Positions 1 to 11,719 are shown, numbered from the stretch's first letter. The stretch: DNA of 64,000 nucleotides from Cryptomeria japonica (GCF_030272615.1 NC_081407.1:374405018-374469017), one strand, 5' to 3'. The notes: generated by a model not told the origin, from the letters alone. Numbers and translations are program-made.

Positions 1-1068
1 AGAGTTACTAGAGTTTGGAAGCTGCTGTCAGTTTTACCCTCTCATGGTTCAATTTTAAAAAAGAATGATGCAAGAGGTAAGAGATGCTCTGCTAGATGGA
101 AACCTTCTCCATAGGGCACTTTAAACTAAATTTTTATGGGGCCTCTCGTGGTAACCCTGGGCTGGCTGGGGTAGGCATGCTAATTTATTATCACAATGCA
201 AATTTTATTCGAGCTAAGTGTCATGCTATTGGTTTTAAAACTAACAATTATGCGGAATTTCATGCTTTGTCTTTTGGATTGGATATGGCAATCTCTTTGG
301 GAATTAAGGACTTAATAATTGAAGGTGATTCTATGGTGATTATTCAATGTGTTATGAAAAAGAAATCGAATTGCTGGAATTTGCAGTATATACTTGATCC
401 CATTTTATAAAAAATTAGAATTGTTTGAATCTTTCTTGGTATCCCATTGTTACAGAGAAGTTAATAAGATTGTAGATTATTTGGCAAATTTAGCCATTGA
501 TAGCAATGCTAATCAGCGAGAGGTGGGTTTTGAGGAAATTCCTTCTAGGGTATGGGAAGGTTTGCAGCAATAGTCATATGATTTTCTTGAGTGACGTCGA
601 TGTAAAATTTTATGATGATAATTATTCACGCTTTCCCCTTTTATTTTAAGTATTCATGTTTGTTGTCTTGAGAAGAGTTTGAGGTCATGATATTTGATAT
701 AATAGTGTTTTTCCAAAGGTTTTTTGATACTTTATTTTTTGGCAGGAAGGTTTTTGGCTCATGGGATTTGGCACAGGGCTTTGGAAAATTTTGTCTTCTT
801 CCATTGATAGCAGCTATGGAGTCTACATTTGAAAATTATTTGATGGATTTTTTTGGCAAATTGTCATGGGGGCTCTATGCAAAATTTATATTATATGTGT
901 TGTGCCCGCATTTTGTATGTGGTTTTGGTTGGGGTGTATAAATCGATCCGTTAGATACTATAGGTTTATTTTATGATTTGTGACTGGAGGTTTTCTTCCC
1001 AAGGTTCTTTCCTCTGGTATGCTCTTTGAATCCTATGTAAAAAATAAAAAATATTAATAAAAAAAAGT
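1..1068 (+). mobile_element. 3' end of a LINE (non-LTR retrotransposon)
   Basis: A C-terminal RNase H of the type found at the end of plant L1-like LINE ORF2 is followed by about 460 bp of non-coding sequence and an A-rich terminus (about 1034-1068) with repeated short A runs. That order, RNase H then 3' UTR then poly-A, is the expected 3' end of a LINE. RT and endonuclease, if present, lie left of the window. The coding part is frameshifted and one catalytic residue is lost, so this is a dead copy. Confidence 0.75.
96..572 (+). pseudogene. LINE ORF2 C-terminal RNase H domain, frameshifted
   Basis: RNase H would remove the RNA strand of the RNA:cDNA hybrid during LINE retrotransposition. The first frame (96-410) shows the family landmarks: a GAS-RGNPG turn after the first beta strand, NYAEFHAL with the catalytic Glu, and IEGDS with a catalytic Asp. 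The first catalytic Asp, normally in F-D-G-A-S, is Tyr here (FYGAS). The frame stops at about 408. A +1 frame from about 403 to 572 carries the missing C-terminal helix, including HCYREVNK and VDYLANLA with the last Asp, so a one-base indel near 403-410 splits the domain. The N-terminal part of ORF2 is outside the window. Family assignment is confident and loss of function is clear. Confidence 0.8.
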
Positions 1069-1589
1069 TTAGTGGAATAATCCACTTTTATTGAAAAAAA
1101 AATTAGTATATATTTACTTCATAATTCATACAATTATGTTCTAAAATTTTCATTTATCAATCAAATTTATGTATGTAATTGAGCTTTATTTATTTAAGAA
1201 ATTAAGTGCATGTGTTTTTTTAAAACATTGTCAATTTTGTAATATAATTATTTTATAAAATAATATTTTATACATCACTAATATATTGATTTTTGTTTAT
1301 GTACTTCAAAAATATCTTCAAAGAAAAATAAATAAGCTACCATTGGATAAATGTATACATGGACTAGATAGAAGGGTTCTGAAACTTCTAGTAATTCAAT
1401 CTTAAGTGCATAATCTCATAATAAGCATTTGAAAGAAACATTTAAATAAATATTTGAGTCCTCCTGAGATGATAATTCAAATGAAGAAACGTATAAAATT
1501 GAGGAAGGGTTAGTATTAAAGATGAAGTTGGGGAGGGATCAAATATTAATCAAGGGAAGGAAAAAGTACAAGCAAAAAAGAAATCCATA
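1069..1589. other. AT-rich spacer with no recognised feature
   Basis: This 520-bp AT-rich stretch lies between the LINE tail and the hAT-like remnant. Neither strand shows a coding frame, LTR end or structured repeat that I can name. It may be the eroded 5' flank of the hAT-like element. Confidence 0.5.
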
Positions 1590-3370
1590 ATGGCTAGAAA
1601 AAATTGTGTGGTTAAATTAGTTTAAGCATGATGGTAAGATAGTGGTGAAATGCAATTATTTGAGAAATATAAGATGTCAGGGCCATGTCACATAGGGGAT
1701 GCATGTAGCAATTTATAATGTGATATTTTTGTCATGAAAAATTTGTGATACATAAAGATGCTCAAGCAAGATGGGTTAGTGCATCAGTTCAAAAGATAAA
1801 GACTATTCATGATCATATTTTACAAATTGAAGATGTTAATAGGGAAAGAGTAGTCACGACAATGAAAACAATTTATTTTGTTTGTCAAGAGGATTCATCT
1901 ATAGCTAAGTAGGAGAAAATATGCAAATTTATCATGGATTTAAAAACACCTACACGAATCACAAGAGTGCAAATGAGTTTTTTTTTTGCATATCAAAATA
2001 TATTGAGCAAATTCAAATAGAAGAGATGTTGAAAATTCCTTTTCTTCACTAATGGTTAATGAAATATTGATTGAAGTTTAGAGCATCCTCTTGTTGTTAA
2101 TTAAATATATTTGACTTTAGAGGGTCATGGGACATTTATTTCTATGTTTATAAAGATCATGAATGTGTCAGATGGAAAAGGGAAAACTATATATGATATT
2201 ATCAATCAGTTAATGAATGATAGAGGACTTTCATTAACAAAACTAATGGTTGTCTCAATAGATGGTGCTTCTGCAATGGTTGGGCATGAAAATGGATTTA
2301 TTTCTCTTTTAAAATAAAATATTTTAAATTTATTTCAATGCATCATATAGATCATCAATAATTATTTTCAGTAGCAGATGCTTCTAAAATGATACTTGAG
2401 TTATTATTTGTTGAAAAAATAACAAATAAAGTGCATTCATGGATCCAAAATTTTCCAAAAATAAATAATGAAATGAAAGATTTACTTAGAATAATGTAGA
2501 ATGATTTTTTAAATATTTTATAGATCCACACAACCATATGGTTATCTAGAGAAGAGTTCATAATAAATATTTTAAAACTTATGGCAACCATCTTAACTTT
2601 GTGGAAAAAAGATAAGTATTCATCATTATAGGAAAAGACAAGGAAATATTCTTTTCAATTTTGTTTGCATATATGCTTGTTGATGTTTTAGGTGAATTAA
2701 ATAAATTGAATAAGATTTTTCAAGAAGAAAATGTAGACATGTGTAGTTACTAGTTTGACTCTTGATGAAGCAATAGGAAATTTATATAGATGGTTTTTTA
2801 GAAAAGGTACAAATTTGTAGAAGGTACAACTTATATTTCAAAATCCTTGATTTATTCACAATTTAGACTTTAGTATGGTGATGTAGGAAGCATTCCATGA
2901 AACCTCATGTTGAAGGAACACAAAAAAGTTATCAACATTGGAGAGAAGACTATTCAATCTCCCTTTGATTCTTTGAATAAAAGATTTCCAAATCTTCCTC
3001 TTTTTAATGCAACAAAACTCCTTAGCCCTTCTTGTTATCCATCAAATCATCAAACTCTAGATAATATCTTATAGTGTTAGATTGATAAGTTTCTCCAATA
3101 TTTGCAACACACTACTTCAAATAATGTTAATGTATTTGCATCCATATTTGATGTTAACTATTACAAAAGAGAGTTAAACTCTTTTCCTGATTCACTGCAT
3201 TTGAGTTGTGAGGGTTTCAAGATGAAATATCCATGGAGATTCTTTCATAACATAAAATATTGGCATAGAAGTTGTCCTCATATATTGAAGTTATGGCAAG
3301 CATGGTTTACTATTCATGCAAGTATTGTTGATTGTGAAAGAGGATTTTTCAAAAGAAAACATCTATGGAT
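1590..3370 (+). pseudogene. Degenerate hAT-superfamily transposase (DUF4371/ZNF862-like)
   Basis: Scattered fragments in several plus-strand frames follow the order of a hAT-type transposase. A possible BED-finger remnant lies near 1645-1710 (VVKCNYL...RCQGHVT). A central catalytic-core piece at 2111-2317 contains LMVVSIDGASAMVGHENGF, matching the Asp-Gly-Ala-Ser-x-Met signature of the DUF4371-type hAT core. A C-terminal dimerisation piece at 3102-3428 contains YYKRELNSFPDS, WRFFHNIKYWHRSCPHILKLW and DCERGFF, which resembles the hAT C-terminal S/C-ERxFS motif. Stops and frameshifts separate all pieces and no terminal inverted repeats were found. From 3371 onward the sequence belongs to the Tat-1 repeat, so the last part of the 3102 frame is not transposase. 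Superfamily is fairly sure, subfamily is not. Confidence 0.6.
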
Positions 3371-3453
3371 TGACCTGCAAATCAACTTAGAAGCACTCCA
3401 AAACACAGTAAAAGGGTTAGAAGGTTAGTATTCACGTTGGGTTCACCAGTTAA
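3371..3453 (-). repeat. Truncated leader stub outside the Tat-1 left LTR
   Basis: It matches 18154-18237 almost base for base, including the primer-binding-like CACGTTGGGTTCACCA. It ends abruptly at hAT-like sequence. A simple insertion would place target DNA here, so this stub shows a tandem or recombined structure. Confidence 0.75.
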
Positions 3454-5058
3454 TGTAGCATTGGAATTAGGAATCATCAAAGACAAGTAGATCAATCAAA
3501 ACACGAGACATGATAACTTAATCAAAAGAACACTCATTGCAAATGAACCTAATTCTAAGCACACTCAATAGAGGTATGAAAACAAAGCATTCAAAATGAA
3601 AGATTATGCAAACCAAATGCAGAATTGAATGCTCCTTCCATGCAGCTCCATTGTTGTTCTTTCCTCTTCAATGGGTTTGTGGATCTCACCTACAAGTGCT
3701 CACACAATTGAAAGCAAGATTGATGAAAAGCTCAAGAGTACTAGAAGCATAAGTTCGGTAGTTTGATAGGAATTCTGATTAGGTTTGATTGAAAATCATC
3801 CAATTTATAGAGAAATTGGAGAAATGACAAGATTGGCATGATGCAATTCAAATGGAAATTGCAAATCAATATGACAAATTATGACAAATTATGCACTTTC
3901 CATGCACAATTTGATTGATTGATAATTGATGACAAATTATGACACATTCCATGTCAAAATTGATTGATTATCAATTATGACAATTTCATGACAAATTGAA
4001 ATGTCATTCCCATAGAATTAGGAGATGAAATAGGAGGGAAAAGAAATTAGAAATTTAGAAAATTAGGAAATAAGGAAAATAGGAAATATGGAATTAGGAA
4101 ATTGATGAAAATTAGAAAATTGGAATTAGTGAATTAATTAATAATTTTTCATTTATTAATCAATTCACAAAGAGGAATAATTAGCCAATTAAATGAACAT
4201 TTAATTGTGACAAGAAGACCTAGGATAAATAAGTAATTTATTTAATCCTATTTAAAGGAAGAAATGACAAATTAGGTTAAATGAATAAATCATAAAACCC
4301 TAGAAGACAAATTAGAAATGCGAAAATGACAATTAGGTCTTGATTGAAGATAATTAATGTCATGATTTTGAATTGATAAATGACCAATGCGATAAACAAT
4401 TCGATTGAGAAATGCACCAATTGACGAGGAACAATGACAAATTGATCCAAATTGACATAATTGAGACAAAGAACGATCGATGACAAATCGGTCACAAAAT
4501 GACAAGATTGACAAAATAGATTGCAAGACGACAAAAATTGGAAATGACCACGATCGATGACAAATCGGTCGCAAAATGACAAGATTGAAAAGAGGACAAA
4601 AATTGATGACAAATAGATTGCAAAATGACAAGATTGATAATGACCACGATCAATGACAAATTGATCGCAAGATGACAAGATTGAACATGACAACGATCGA
4701 TGACAAATCGATCGTTAAAATGACAAGATTGAAGGATTGATGATAAATTGACAAGATTGAAAAGAGGACAAAACCCTAATTAGGATTGACGATGTCCAAA
4801 ATGATGACAAATGAATACGCACATTGATGCGACAGGGTAAGATCGATCAAAATCATGATTGAATATTGTTGTCGACAAGACCAAATTCGAGGACGAGATG
4901 ATTGAAGAATATAGAAGAATGACTCGATGTTCGCAAATGATAAAGACCAAGTGTGTGACATAGGAGAAATGTTAATGCGACTCAAAAACCTAAAATGAGG
5001 CAATGCGCAAATGTTAAAATATGATCTCGCAAGCGTTGACCATTTTTGGGTGTCTACA
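3454..5058 (-). repeat. Tat-1 3' LTR (left copy)
   Basis: Near-identical to 18238-19838. On the minus strand it starts TGTAGACACC and ends CCAATGCTACA. It abuts a polypurine tract on its 5' side, as a 3' LTR should. The 83 bp at 3371-3453 are also shared with the other copy and hold a primer-binding-like site and leader start, so this LTR was also the 5' LTR of a second, truncated internal region. A run of short ATGACAAatcGATcG-type tandem motifs occupies about 4440-4700. Confidence 0.88.
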
Positions 5059-5073
5059 TTTTGCCCCTCTTTG
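5059..5073 (-). promoter_or_regulatory. Tat-1 polypurine tract (plus-strand primer)
   Basis: On the minus strand AAAGAGGGGCAAAA lies directly before the LTR start TGTAGACACC. Tat-2 has the same tract directly before its 3' LTR (36156-36170). Plus-strand DNA synthesis starts from such a tract in LTR elements. Confidence 0.85.
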
Positions 5074-5332
5074 AGACAATGCGATTTTAAGCATTGTTTC
5101 AAAGAACAATAATGAAAATGCCCCAGACAATAATAATGACATATGCATGCCCCCTCGAGGAATTGGCCAGAAACATGCAGAAAAGAGGCCAATTGATCGA
5201 TAAGAATGATAGGATCAAACAGACTGACAATCGGAGATCGGATGCATGAAGGACAAGCAATTTAAGGTGCACAAGACCGCGACCAACATAAGATGGAGAG
5301 GACGCACGTCCATCTATGCAATGACAAAGAGC

Positions 5333-5502
5333 TATAAATGAGACCAAGAGGGTGAAAATAGTTCATTTTGACTAGCCAAAGAGGAGAATTTGTTGCTCTG
5401 GACAAGGACACGTGCAGAGAGATGGCGAACATTCCCATGGCGGATCACCTTGGAGAACGTGTACGCACATTCAGACGATCGGAGGATGAAGGAGCAGCGG
5501 TA
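5333..5502 (+). pseudogene. Antisense TATA box, exon 1 and splice donor of a lost PMD gene in Tat-1
   Basis: This runs opposite to Tat-1. TATAAATG at 5333 lies 89 bp before ATG 5422 in a GAGATGGCG context. About 26 codons follow and include RVRTFRRSEDEG just before a GTATGT donor. The matching module in Tat-2 (minus strand 35938-35774) has TATAAG, an ATG 99 bp on, RVRRFQRPAEVGEP and a GTAAGT donor. The two share order, spacing, peptide and distance to the 3' LTR (about 330-380 bp). The donor is followed by TACTAAC and GCAG near 6062-6079, but what follows is not a PMD exon. I read this as the surviving front end of an antisense gene whose main exon is gone. Confidence 0.6.
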
Positions 5503-7096
5503 TGTATCTCGAAAACCCATGTTTTGAATTTCATGAATTTTGATGGCTTACGGGGCATTGCGGAGCCCACAGGGGATACAAAAATGGACTCCTGCGCTTG
5601 TGTCATCTAGTTCTGCACTTGTGTAGGGAGTTCTGCTCTCGGAGGTCAGTGAGCAGCATGGGAGTGAGTGGACCGACGAGACCACCACAGCCAGGACCAG
5701 GAGGGACATCATCTGCGAGACATGGCAAGGATGAGGAGGACAGAGGGAGCACCCAGTGACAAAGGCACGTACTCCTTATGACAGACAGTGGACATTATGT
5801 AGTTTGCCATTTTGTAGTCAGCCTGCGGGCCATACTTAGGACAGATAGTCCGATTTTGTACTCCGACATTATTATGATGTGTGATATGATATGCATCGAT
5901 ATGATGGATGCAATGTGTTATGAGTTGTATTATTTTCCATGGATGGATGACTTATGCACGTGTTTATGAACATGTATGGGTGTATTTTTATGTATTTTGG
6001 ATGCATTGATGAAATGAAATGGATAAATGTTTGATGAGATGCTTGATGCAATGCAAATGTACTAACCAAATGGATGCAGGACGCAATATGTATGTTTGGA
6101 GATCGGAGCACTAGACCGAACTGACTAGCCGACCGGACGGAAGAAGTGTTAGTAAGAAATGAGATAGAAGACAGTTAGAGATGATGAAAACTTGCTTTCA
6201 GTAATGCACTTTGTAGGTGAGAACCTTTATTTTTATTTAGCAAAATGGATGCGTAGCATCATGGCATTGAAGGCCAGAGCTGAAATGCAACCCTTTTTGC
6301 AAAAGACAGACACATCATAGACAAATGACAATCAAAAAAGAAAAGGATCATGAACCATCCCAGTCACTCTAAATCACTCAGTGACATCATCGAGCGACAT
6401 AGGAACATGATCGAAGCCAAAGATAAATCAATAAAAAGATAAGACGCACAAATTCAAACAAATCAGACAAACATCTTGATCTTCATTGTCAAAAGTTGAA
6501 CGTGCTGATAGGATGATCATGCTGTCTGGTTTCAGGAAATGTGATACCCCGTCTAAGACAGGACACAGTCTGGTTTCGAGTATACCACACCCTGTATAAG
6601 ACCCATGATAATGTGACAAGGACAGATGATTTTGATGTTGATGTGCGATTGAGATGACAATTTGGATCAGTTTGAATGTTTGGTTTGATTGAATAAGTTC
6701 ATCTGGTTAAAGCATGATTTCATTAAAGCACAGTGTGAAATAGATTGCGAGTCGTTGGAGGAATGCTCAGTGATCTGTCAATGCATAAAGGGAATACTTT
6801 ATTGCAAAATGCGTGTTTTGGTTTTTTGAGTTTTACAATTTTTTTGTGTTCATTTTTTTTTTCAGGACTTTATATGACTTTTTTTGTGATCTTTTTTTCA
6901 GGACATTTTTCAATTTTTTATGAATTTTTCCAGGACATTTTTCGATTGTTTTGATTTATTTCAGGACATTATTCGATTTTTTTGGAATTTTTTTTTTAGG
7001 ACATTTTTAAATATTTTTATGAATTTTTTTTAGGACATTTTTAAATATTTTTATGAATTTTTTTCAGGAAATTTTTCGATTTTTTTGAATTTTTTT

Positions 7097-7285
7097 CAGG
7101 ACATTATTCAATGTTTAAGACTTTTTTCAAGACATTTTTTGATTTTTTTGAATTTTTTTCAGGACATTATTCAATGTTTAAGACTTTTTTCAGGACATTT
7201 TTCGATTTTTTTGAATTTTTTTCAGGACATTATTCAATGTTTAAGACTTTTTTCAGGACATTTTTCGATTTTTTTGAATTTTTTC
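7097..7285. repeat. 63-bp tandem repeat, three copies, in a T-rich block
   Basis: Units start at 7097, 7160 and 7223 and each opens with CAGGACATTATTCAATG. The first unit differs slightly and the second and third are nearly identical. A decayed fourth unit follows. TTTTTCAGGACATTTTT half-units extend the block from about 6890 to 7390. Since 63 is a multiple of three, the repeat keeps open frames on the plus strand; those frames are low-complexity Phe-rich and are not taken as genes. Confidence 0.85.
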
Positions 7286-7868
7286 ATGACATTTTTCAAT
7301 TTTTAGACTTTTTTCAGGACTTTTTTGATTTTTTTTAAGACTTTCTTCAGGACTTTTTTCAATTTTTTTTAAGACTTTCTTCAGGACTTTTTCGGATTTA
7401 AATGCTTCAGTGATTGATCATGACGAGGGAAAAGCACCCAATGCGCACTTGAAAGACACATAAACCAGGACCAAAACATATGTACAAGACACTGGAGTAA
7501 GCGAGATAGTGATGTTGACCAATAACAGGCCTGGAATAAAACATTGAGTTGAGTCAAAGATAGGCATGATAACTGGCCGAGAGAAAGCATGGCTAGAAGT
7601 CATAATAGATGACGGAGCAATAATCTCATTACTCATGGCGCTTGATTGCCAGGTTTTCACCATGGTACTTGCCCAAAGCGCCTGTTTGCCAGGTTTTCAC
7701 TAGAGGGCGAATCATTTTTTTTTTTGCTCTTTACTTTTTTCTCTTTTTTGCTTTTTTCATTTTTTTGTATTTTTTTGCTTTTTTCATTTGTTTGTATTTT
7801 TGCTTTTTTTCATTTTTTTTTGGTATTTTTTTTTCAAGATCATATTTGAAGAAATATCTGACAGAAAA

Positions 7869-9398
7869 CTATGCCCAGTACTTGCGAATATGCATGCTAT
7901 TAATAGGATCAGACAGAGGTTCACCTTCTGGAGTCGCAAGCTGATATGCCCCCGAGCCATAGGCTGCAGTTACTATGAAAGGCCCAACCCAATTAGGTTC
8001 AAACTTGCCCTTGATGATGTCAGTAGATTGTGCATTCTTGGGATTTGCCTTTAAAACCAGGTCTCCCACTTCGAAGTGTCGCCCTTTGACCTTCTTATTA
8101 CAAGAGCGACGGAGACGGTTTTGGTATGCTTGCAAATGTGTCAGAGTTGTCTGATGTTTTTCATCTAACATCTCAAGCTGATGCAGCCGAGAGACTCTGT
8201 GTGTCTCATCATCAATCAGGTGTTGCAAAGAAACCCTCAAGGAAGGAATCTCGACTTCCAAGGGTAAAATGGCTTCCGCACCATACACCAAGGAATAAGG
8301 TGTGGCCCCAGTAGGTGTGCGGACAGAAGTATGATAGGCCCATAGTGCTGGATTTAACTGTACGTGCCAATCTCGACCAGCGTTATTGACAACTTTCTTC
8401 AGGATCTTGATAATGGTTTTATTTGATGCTTCAGCTTGACCGTTACCCTGTGGATAGTATGGGCTAGAAAAACGGTGTTGAATATGAAATTTTTCACAAA
8501 GCTCTTTAACATCTTTATTCTTGAAGGGTCGACCATTATCTGTGACTATGGCAAGGGGAACCCCATATCTACATATGATATAATTTAGCAAGAATTTTGA
8601 AATTTGGACACCAGTGATATAGGTCATGGGGATAGCTTCAATCCATTTTGTAAAATATTCTATAGCTGTAATAATGAACTTGTGTCCATTTGCAGATGTT
8701 GGCTGAATCTTGCCGATAAGATCCAATCCCCACTGGGAAAAGGGCCACGAAGATATAACAGAATGAAGCTCTTGAGCTGGTGCATGAATATAATTTCCAT
8801 GGATCTGACACTTGTAGCACTTTTTAACAAACTCATGAACATCTTTTTCCAAAGTGGGCCAATAATACCCAGCATGAATCAACTTTTTGGCTAAGCTAAG
8901 ACCATTGAAATGGCACCCACATATACCATCGTGAACCTCGTGTAAAGTCATTTGTGCTTCGTCAGAATCCAAACACCTAAGGAGGGTATGGTCAAAAGAA
9001 TGGCGATAAAGGGTGTCGGCAATGATGACATATTTGGCTGCTTGTCGAATAAAGGCTCGGCGTTGGTTAGCGAAAAGGTTAGGTGGTAAGGTCTGGGATT
9101 TCAAATACTGATATATGTCATTGTACCAGGGGGAATTGGGACCAACAAGAATGCACATCACGTCAGCTGTCGGAATGTCAAAAGAGGGGACTAGCAATTG
9201 TTCGACCAAGAATTCACACTTGTCCATATTATGAGGCATATTTATCATGGAAGCAATCGTAGCCATGGCATCGGCTGACTTGTTTTGCATTCTTGGCACT
9301 TGACTGAAATGGATAGCTGTGAATTTGGTCTTGAAGAAATCTACCATGTTCTTATAAGGAATAAGCTTTTCATCTTTTGTCTCGTAGTCATCATTCAC
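7869..9398 (-). pseudogene. Tat-1 integrase (with end of second RNase H), open 509-codon frame
   Basis: Integrase inserts the cDNA into host DNA. The frame starts inside the tail of the second RNase H (MQNKSADAMA). It then shows the zinc-binding HHCC set (HEVHDGICGCH, KCYKCQ), the DDE core with Asp in WGLDLIG, Asp in IVTDNGRPF and Glu in PQGNGQAEASNK, and the gypsy C-terminal module (HFEVGDLVLK, FEPNWVGPF, GAYQLATPEGEPL). All three catalytic residues are present. It ends at a natural stop with INSMHIRKYWA. A TGA at 9399-9401, probably from CGA, cuts it from RT/RNase H upstream in the same frame, so the domain is intact but not translated as part of gag-pol without readthrough. Confidence 0.92.
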
Positions 9399-9401
9399 TT
9401 G

Positions 9402-10933
9402 TCAGATGACTAATTGAGAATCTCCATAGACTTGTAAATGCTTGATATTCCAGTGGACTGCCACTCGGAGTCCTGTGACCAATGCTTCATACTCTGCAAT
9501 GTTATTGGTACATTGGAAAGTTATTCTGTATGACTTTGGAATAGCATCACTTTGAGGGGTGACAAACAAAATGCCTGCGCCGGATCCGAACTTGGTGTGG
9601 GACCCATCAAAGTATAACTTCCATTCATTAGATGGTGTGAGAGAAAAGACTGATTCATCTGGGAAATCGGTCAACATGGGATGATCGTCTGAAATAGGAG
9701 CATCTGCAAGTTGATCTGCTATGACTTGTCCTTTTATCGCCTTTCGCTCCATATACTCAATGTCAAATTCACTGAGAATCATGACCCATTTTGCTAGGCG
9801 ACCTGTCAAAGCTGCTCGGCTGAGCAAATATTTTAAAGGATCAATTTTGGCAATCAACAATGTTTGGTGGCTTAGCATATAATGTCGGAGCTTTTGTGTT
9901 GCAAATACCACTGCTAAGCATGCCCTCTCAATAGTTGAATAATTTAGCTCATAGCCTACCAGTGTCCGGCTGATATAGTAAATAGCTCTTTCTTTGTCGT
10001 TCTCATCTTGTTGGGCCAAGAGAACGCCTAATGCTGTTTCAGTTGCAGAGATATACAATAAAAAGGGCTTTCCTTTGATAGGAGGCATTAGGATGGGTGG
10101 CGACAACAAATAGTCTTTGAGAGCTTGAAAAGCTGATTGACATTGCTCAGTCCATTTAAAAGCAACACCTTTGTGCAGTAGATGTTGGAATGGATGACAT
10201 TTGTCAGCCAACTGAGCTATGAAGTGATGAATTGACTGGAGCTTTCCTTGCAGACTTCTTAATTGCCGGAGGTTGGAAGGTGGAGGCATATCCATGATTG
10301 CTTTGACCTTGGCGGGATCGACCTCAATGCCTTGGTGGGAAATAATGTATCCGAGTAATTTGCCAGCTGTAACACCAAAGACACACTTTTTTGGATTGAG
10401 CCTGAGTTTGTAGGTCTCCATTCTGTCAAAGATTGGGCCCAGGATGGCTAGATGACTATCTCTGGTGACAGATTTGCATAACAAGTCATCAACATAATCC
10501 TCCATCAAAGTATGCATGAAATCATGAAAGATTGTCATCATTGCTCTTTGGTATGTTGCACCGGCATTTTTGAGACCAAAGGGCATCACATTCCAGCAAT
10601 AGGTGCCCCAAGCATAGGTGAATGCTGTCTTATGCTGATCTTCAGGTGCAATACGGATTTGATTGTAGCCGGAGAAACCATCCATTAGTGAAAGCATCTC
10701 ATAACCAGTCGTCATGTCCACTATGATGTCTATGTTTGGCAATGGAAAATCATCCTTAGGGCATGCTTTATTCAGGTCCCTAAAATCTGTGCAGATGCGG
10801 ATGCCCCCAGTTACTTTGCCAACTGGTACTAGATTTGAAATCAGTTTGCATAATCAATAGGTCTGATGAAGCCCACATCGAGCAATTTTTTCAATTCCAC
10901 TTTGACCAAAAGAGCCACTTGAGGATGCATTTT
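9402..10933 (-). pseudogene. Tat-1 reverse transcriptase, RNase H and second RNase H
   Basis: This segment copies the element RNA into DNA. RT motifs include TDFRDLNKACPKDD (just upstream of the 10742 frame), MPFGLKNAGATYQRAM, the catalytic YVDD in MEDYVDDLL, and LGYIISHQGIEVDP. The first RNase H follows (LLYISATETALGVLLAQ ... IERACLAVVFATQKLRHY). A second RNase H then appears (WKLYFDGSHTKFGSGAGIL, AEYEALVTGL, VYGDSQLV), the Tat-lineage signature. The front end is broken: KPVKQKL is followed by TGA where most relatives have Arg, and about 80 nt later a one-base deletion near 10850 turns a YANWISNLVP-like stretch out of frame. Catalytic residues of RT and of both RNase H domains look intact. 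Confidence 0.92.
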
Positions 10934-11719
10934 TCAAAGTTTTTGTTTGACGGGTTTAGCACCTGCTTTCAGTGGCAAATGATGAAGGACTAACTCTGGA
11001 TCGAGGCTAGGCATATCTGCATAAGACCACGCAAAGTTGATCTTCTTCTCCAGAAAGAAATTAATAAAATCAATCTTCTCTTGTTTTGACAAGGAGGCAG
11101 CAAAGTGAATGACCTTAGGGTTATCAGGTGTACCCAAATTGATTTCCTCGGTCATCTCTACCAACATTATGGATTTGTCCTGAATTGATAGGGGTACGTC
11201 CACTCTTCCACCTTTGGGCATCTCAGAAAGGTTTTCACCCACAGGTACGTCTTTTATTTTTACTTTTGTATGATCAGAGAGTGCCTTACGGTTTTCACTC
11301 AAAGATCTATTCTTTTGATTTTTTTCTTTTTCTTTTTCTTTTTCATGACTGGAAGAGGGAGTTGACTCCCCAAAATATGTCGTTGAATCCAGGTCAATAG
11401 CAAATCCTGCCTTATGATCGCCCTGTGGTATGCCTTCCCGTAGTCCCAGGAACTCTACAATTGCTTCGTCATTTTGAAAACAGTCCAACGTGAGCGGTTC
11501 TTGTTGGTCATATTGGATAAGTTGGGGATATATGAGGGGCATGCCATCATTGATTGTAAGGATAGAGAGGGCTGATATGGTAAAAATGTGAATGTCTGTG
11601 GTGTCACTATCCGAACTGCTTGTGTCAGATTCGGAGCTTGGATCCCAAAATGACTCAATCCAAGCATGAGGACAGGTTTTAGGAAGAGGAGTTATTTCAT
11701 GTTTATCCTCCATAGGCAA
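10934..11719 (-). pseudogene. Tat-1 linker between protease and RT
   Basis: The first ~130 residues are acidic and Ser-rich with no named domain (SESDTSSSDSDTTDIH, KEKEKEKNQ). The last 60 residues match the conserved lead-in to Tat RT: FINFFLEKKINFAWSYADMP and LVLHHLPLKAGAKPVKQKL. It is in frame with the preceding protease segment (12739-11807) across a TGA that fits CGA to TGA, and it ends at another TGA of the same kind. It is part of one polyprotein, not a separate gene. Confidence 0.85.

Larger units (their letters stand above)
5074..7868 (-). other. Tat-1 3' untranslated region
   Basis: This 2.8 kb between the pol stop and the PPT has no sense coding. It holds, in + coordinates, the antisense exon-1 module (5333-5502), several TGTGTCATCTAGTTCTGCAC-like short motifs near 5590-5640, ATG-rich sequence (5870-6090), a T-rich block with 63-bp repeats (about 6830-7400) and a second T-rich block (7700-7845). 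On the minus strand just after the pol stop are two copies of a GTGAAAACCTGGCAA..CGC motif (7638-7710), also present after the Tat-2 pol tail. Confidence 0.7.

Noticed and set aside
3371-3428. End of the hAT-like frame as real transposase C-terminus
   Set aside because: From 3371 the DNA is identical to 18154 onward in the Tat-1 leader, so these codons are chance extension.
4277-4693. Two long minus-strand frames in the Tat-1 LTR (also at 19057-19473)
   Set aside because: They are translations of short ATGACAA/ATCGAT motif runs inside an LTR. Present in both LTRs for that reason; Cys/Ser/Phe-rich with no domain.
5778-6111. Short frames on both strands in ATG-rich DNA
   Set aside because: Met/His/Tyr-rich translations of ATGGATG repeats; no start context, no homology that I can see.
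7085-7338. Overlapping plus-strand frames rich in Phe (63-bp repeat region)
   Set aside because: They come from a T-rich tandem repeat whose period is a multiple of three. Low complexity, no domain, and antisense to Tat-1.
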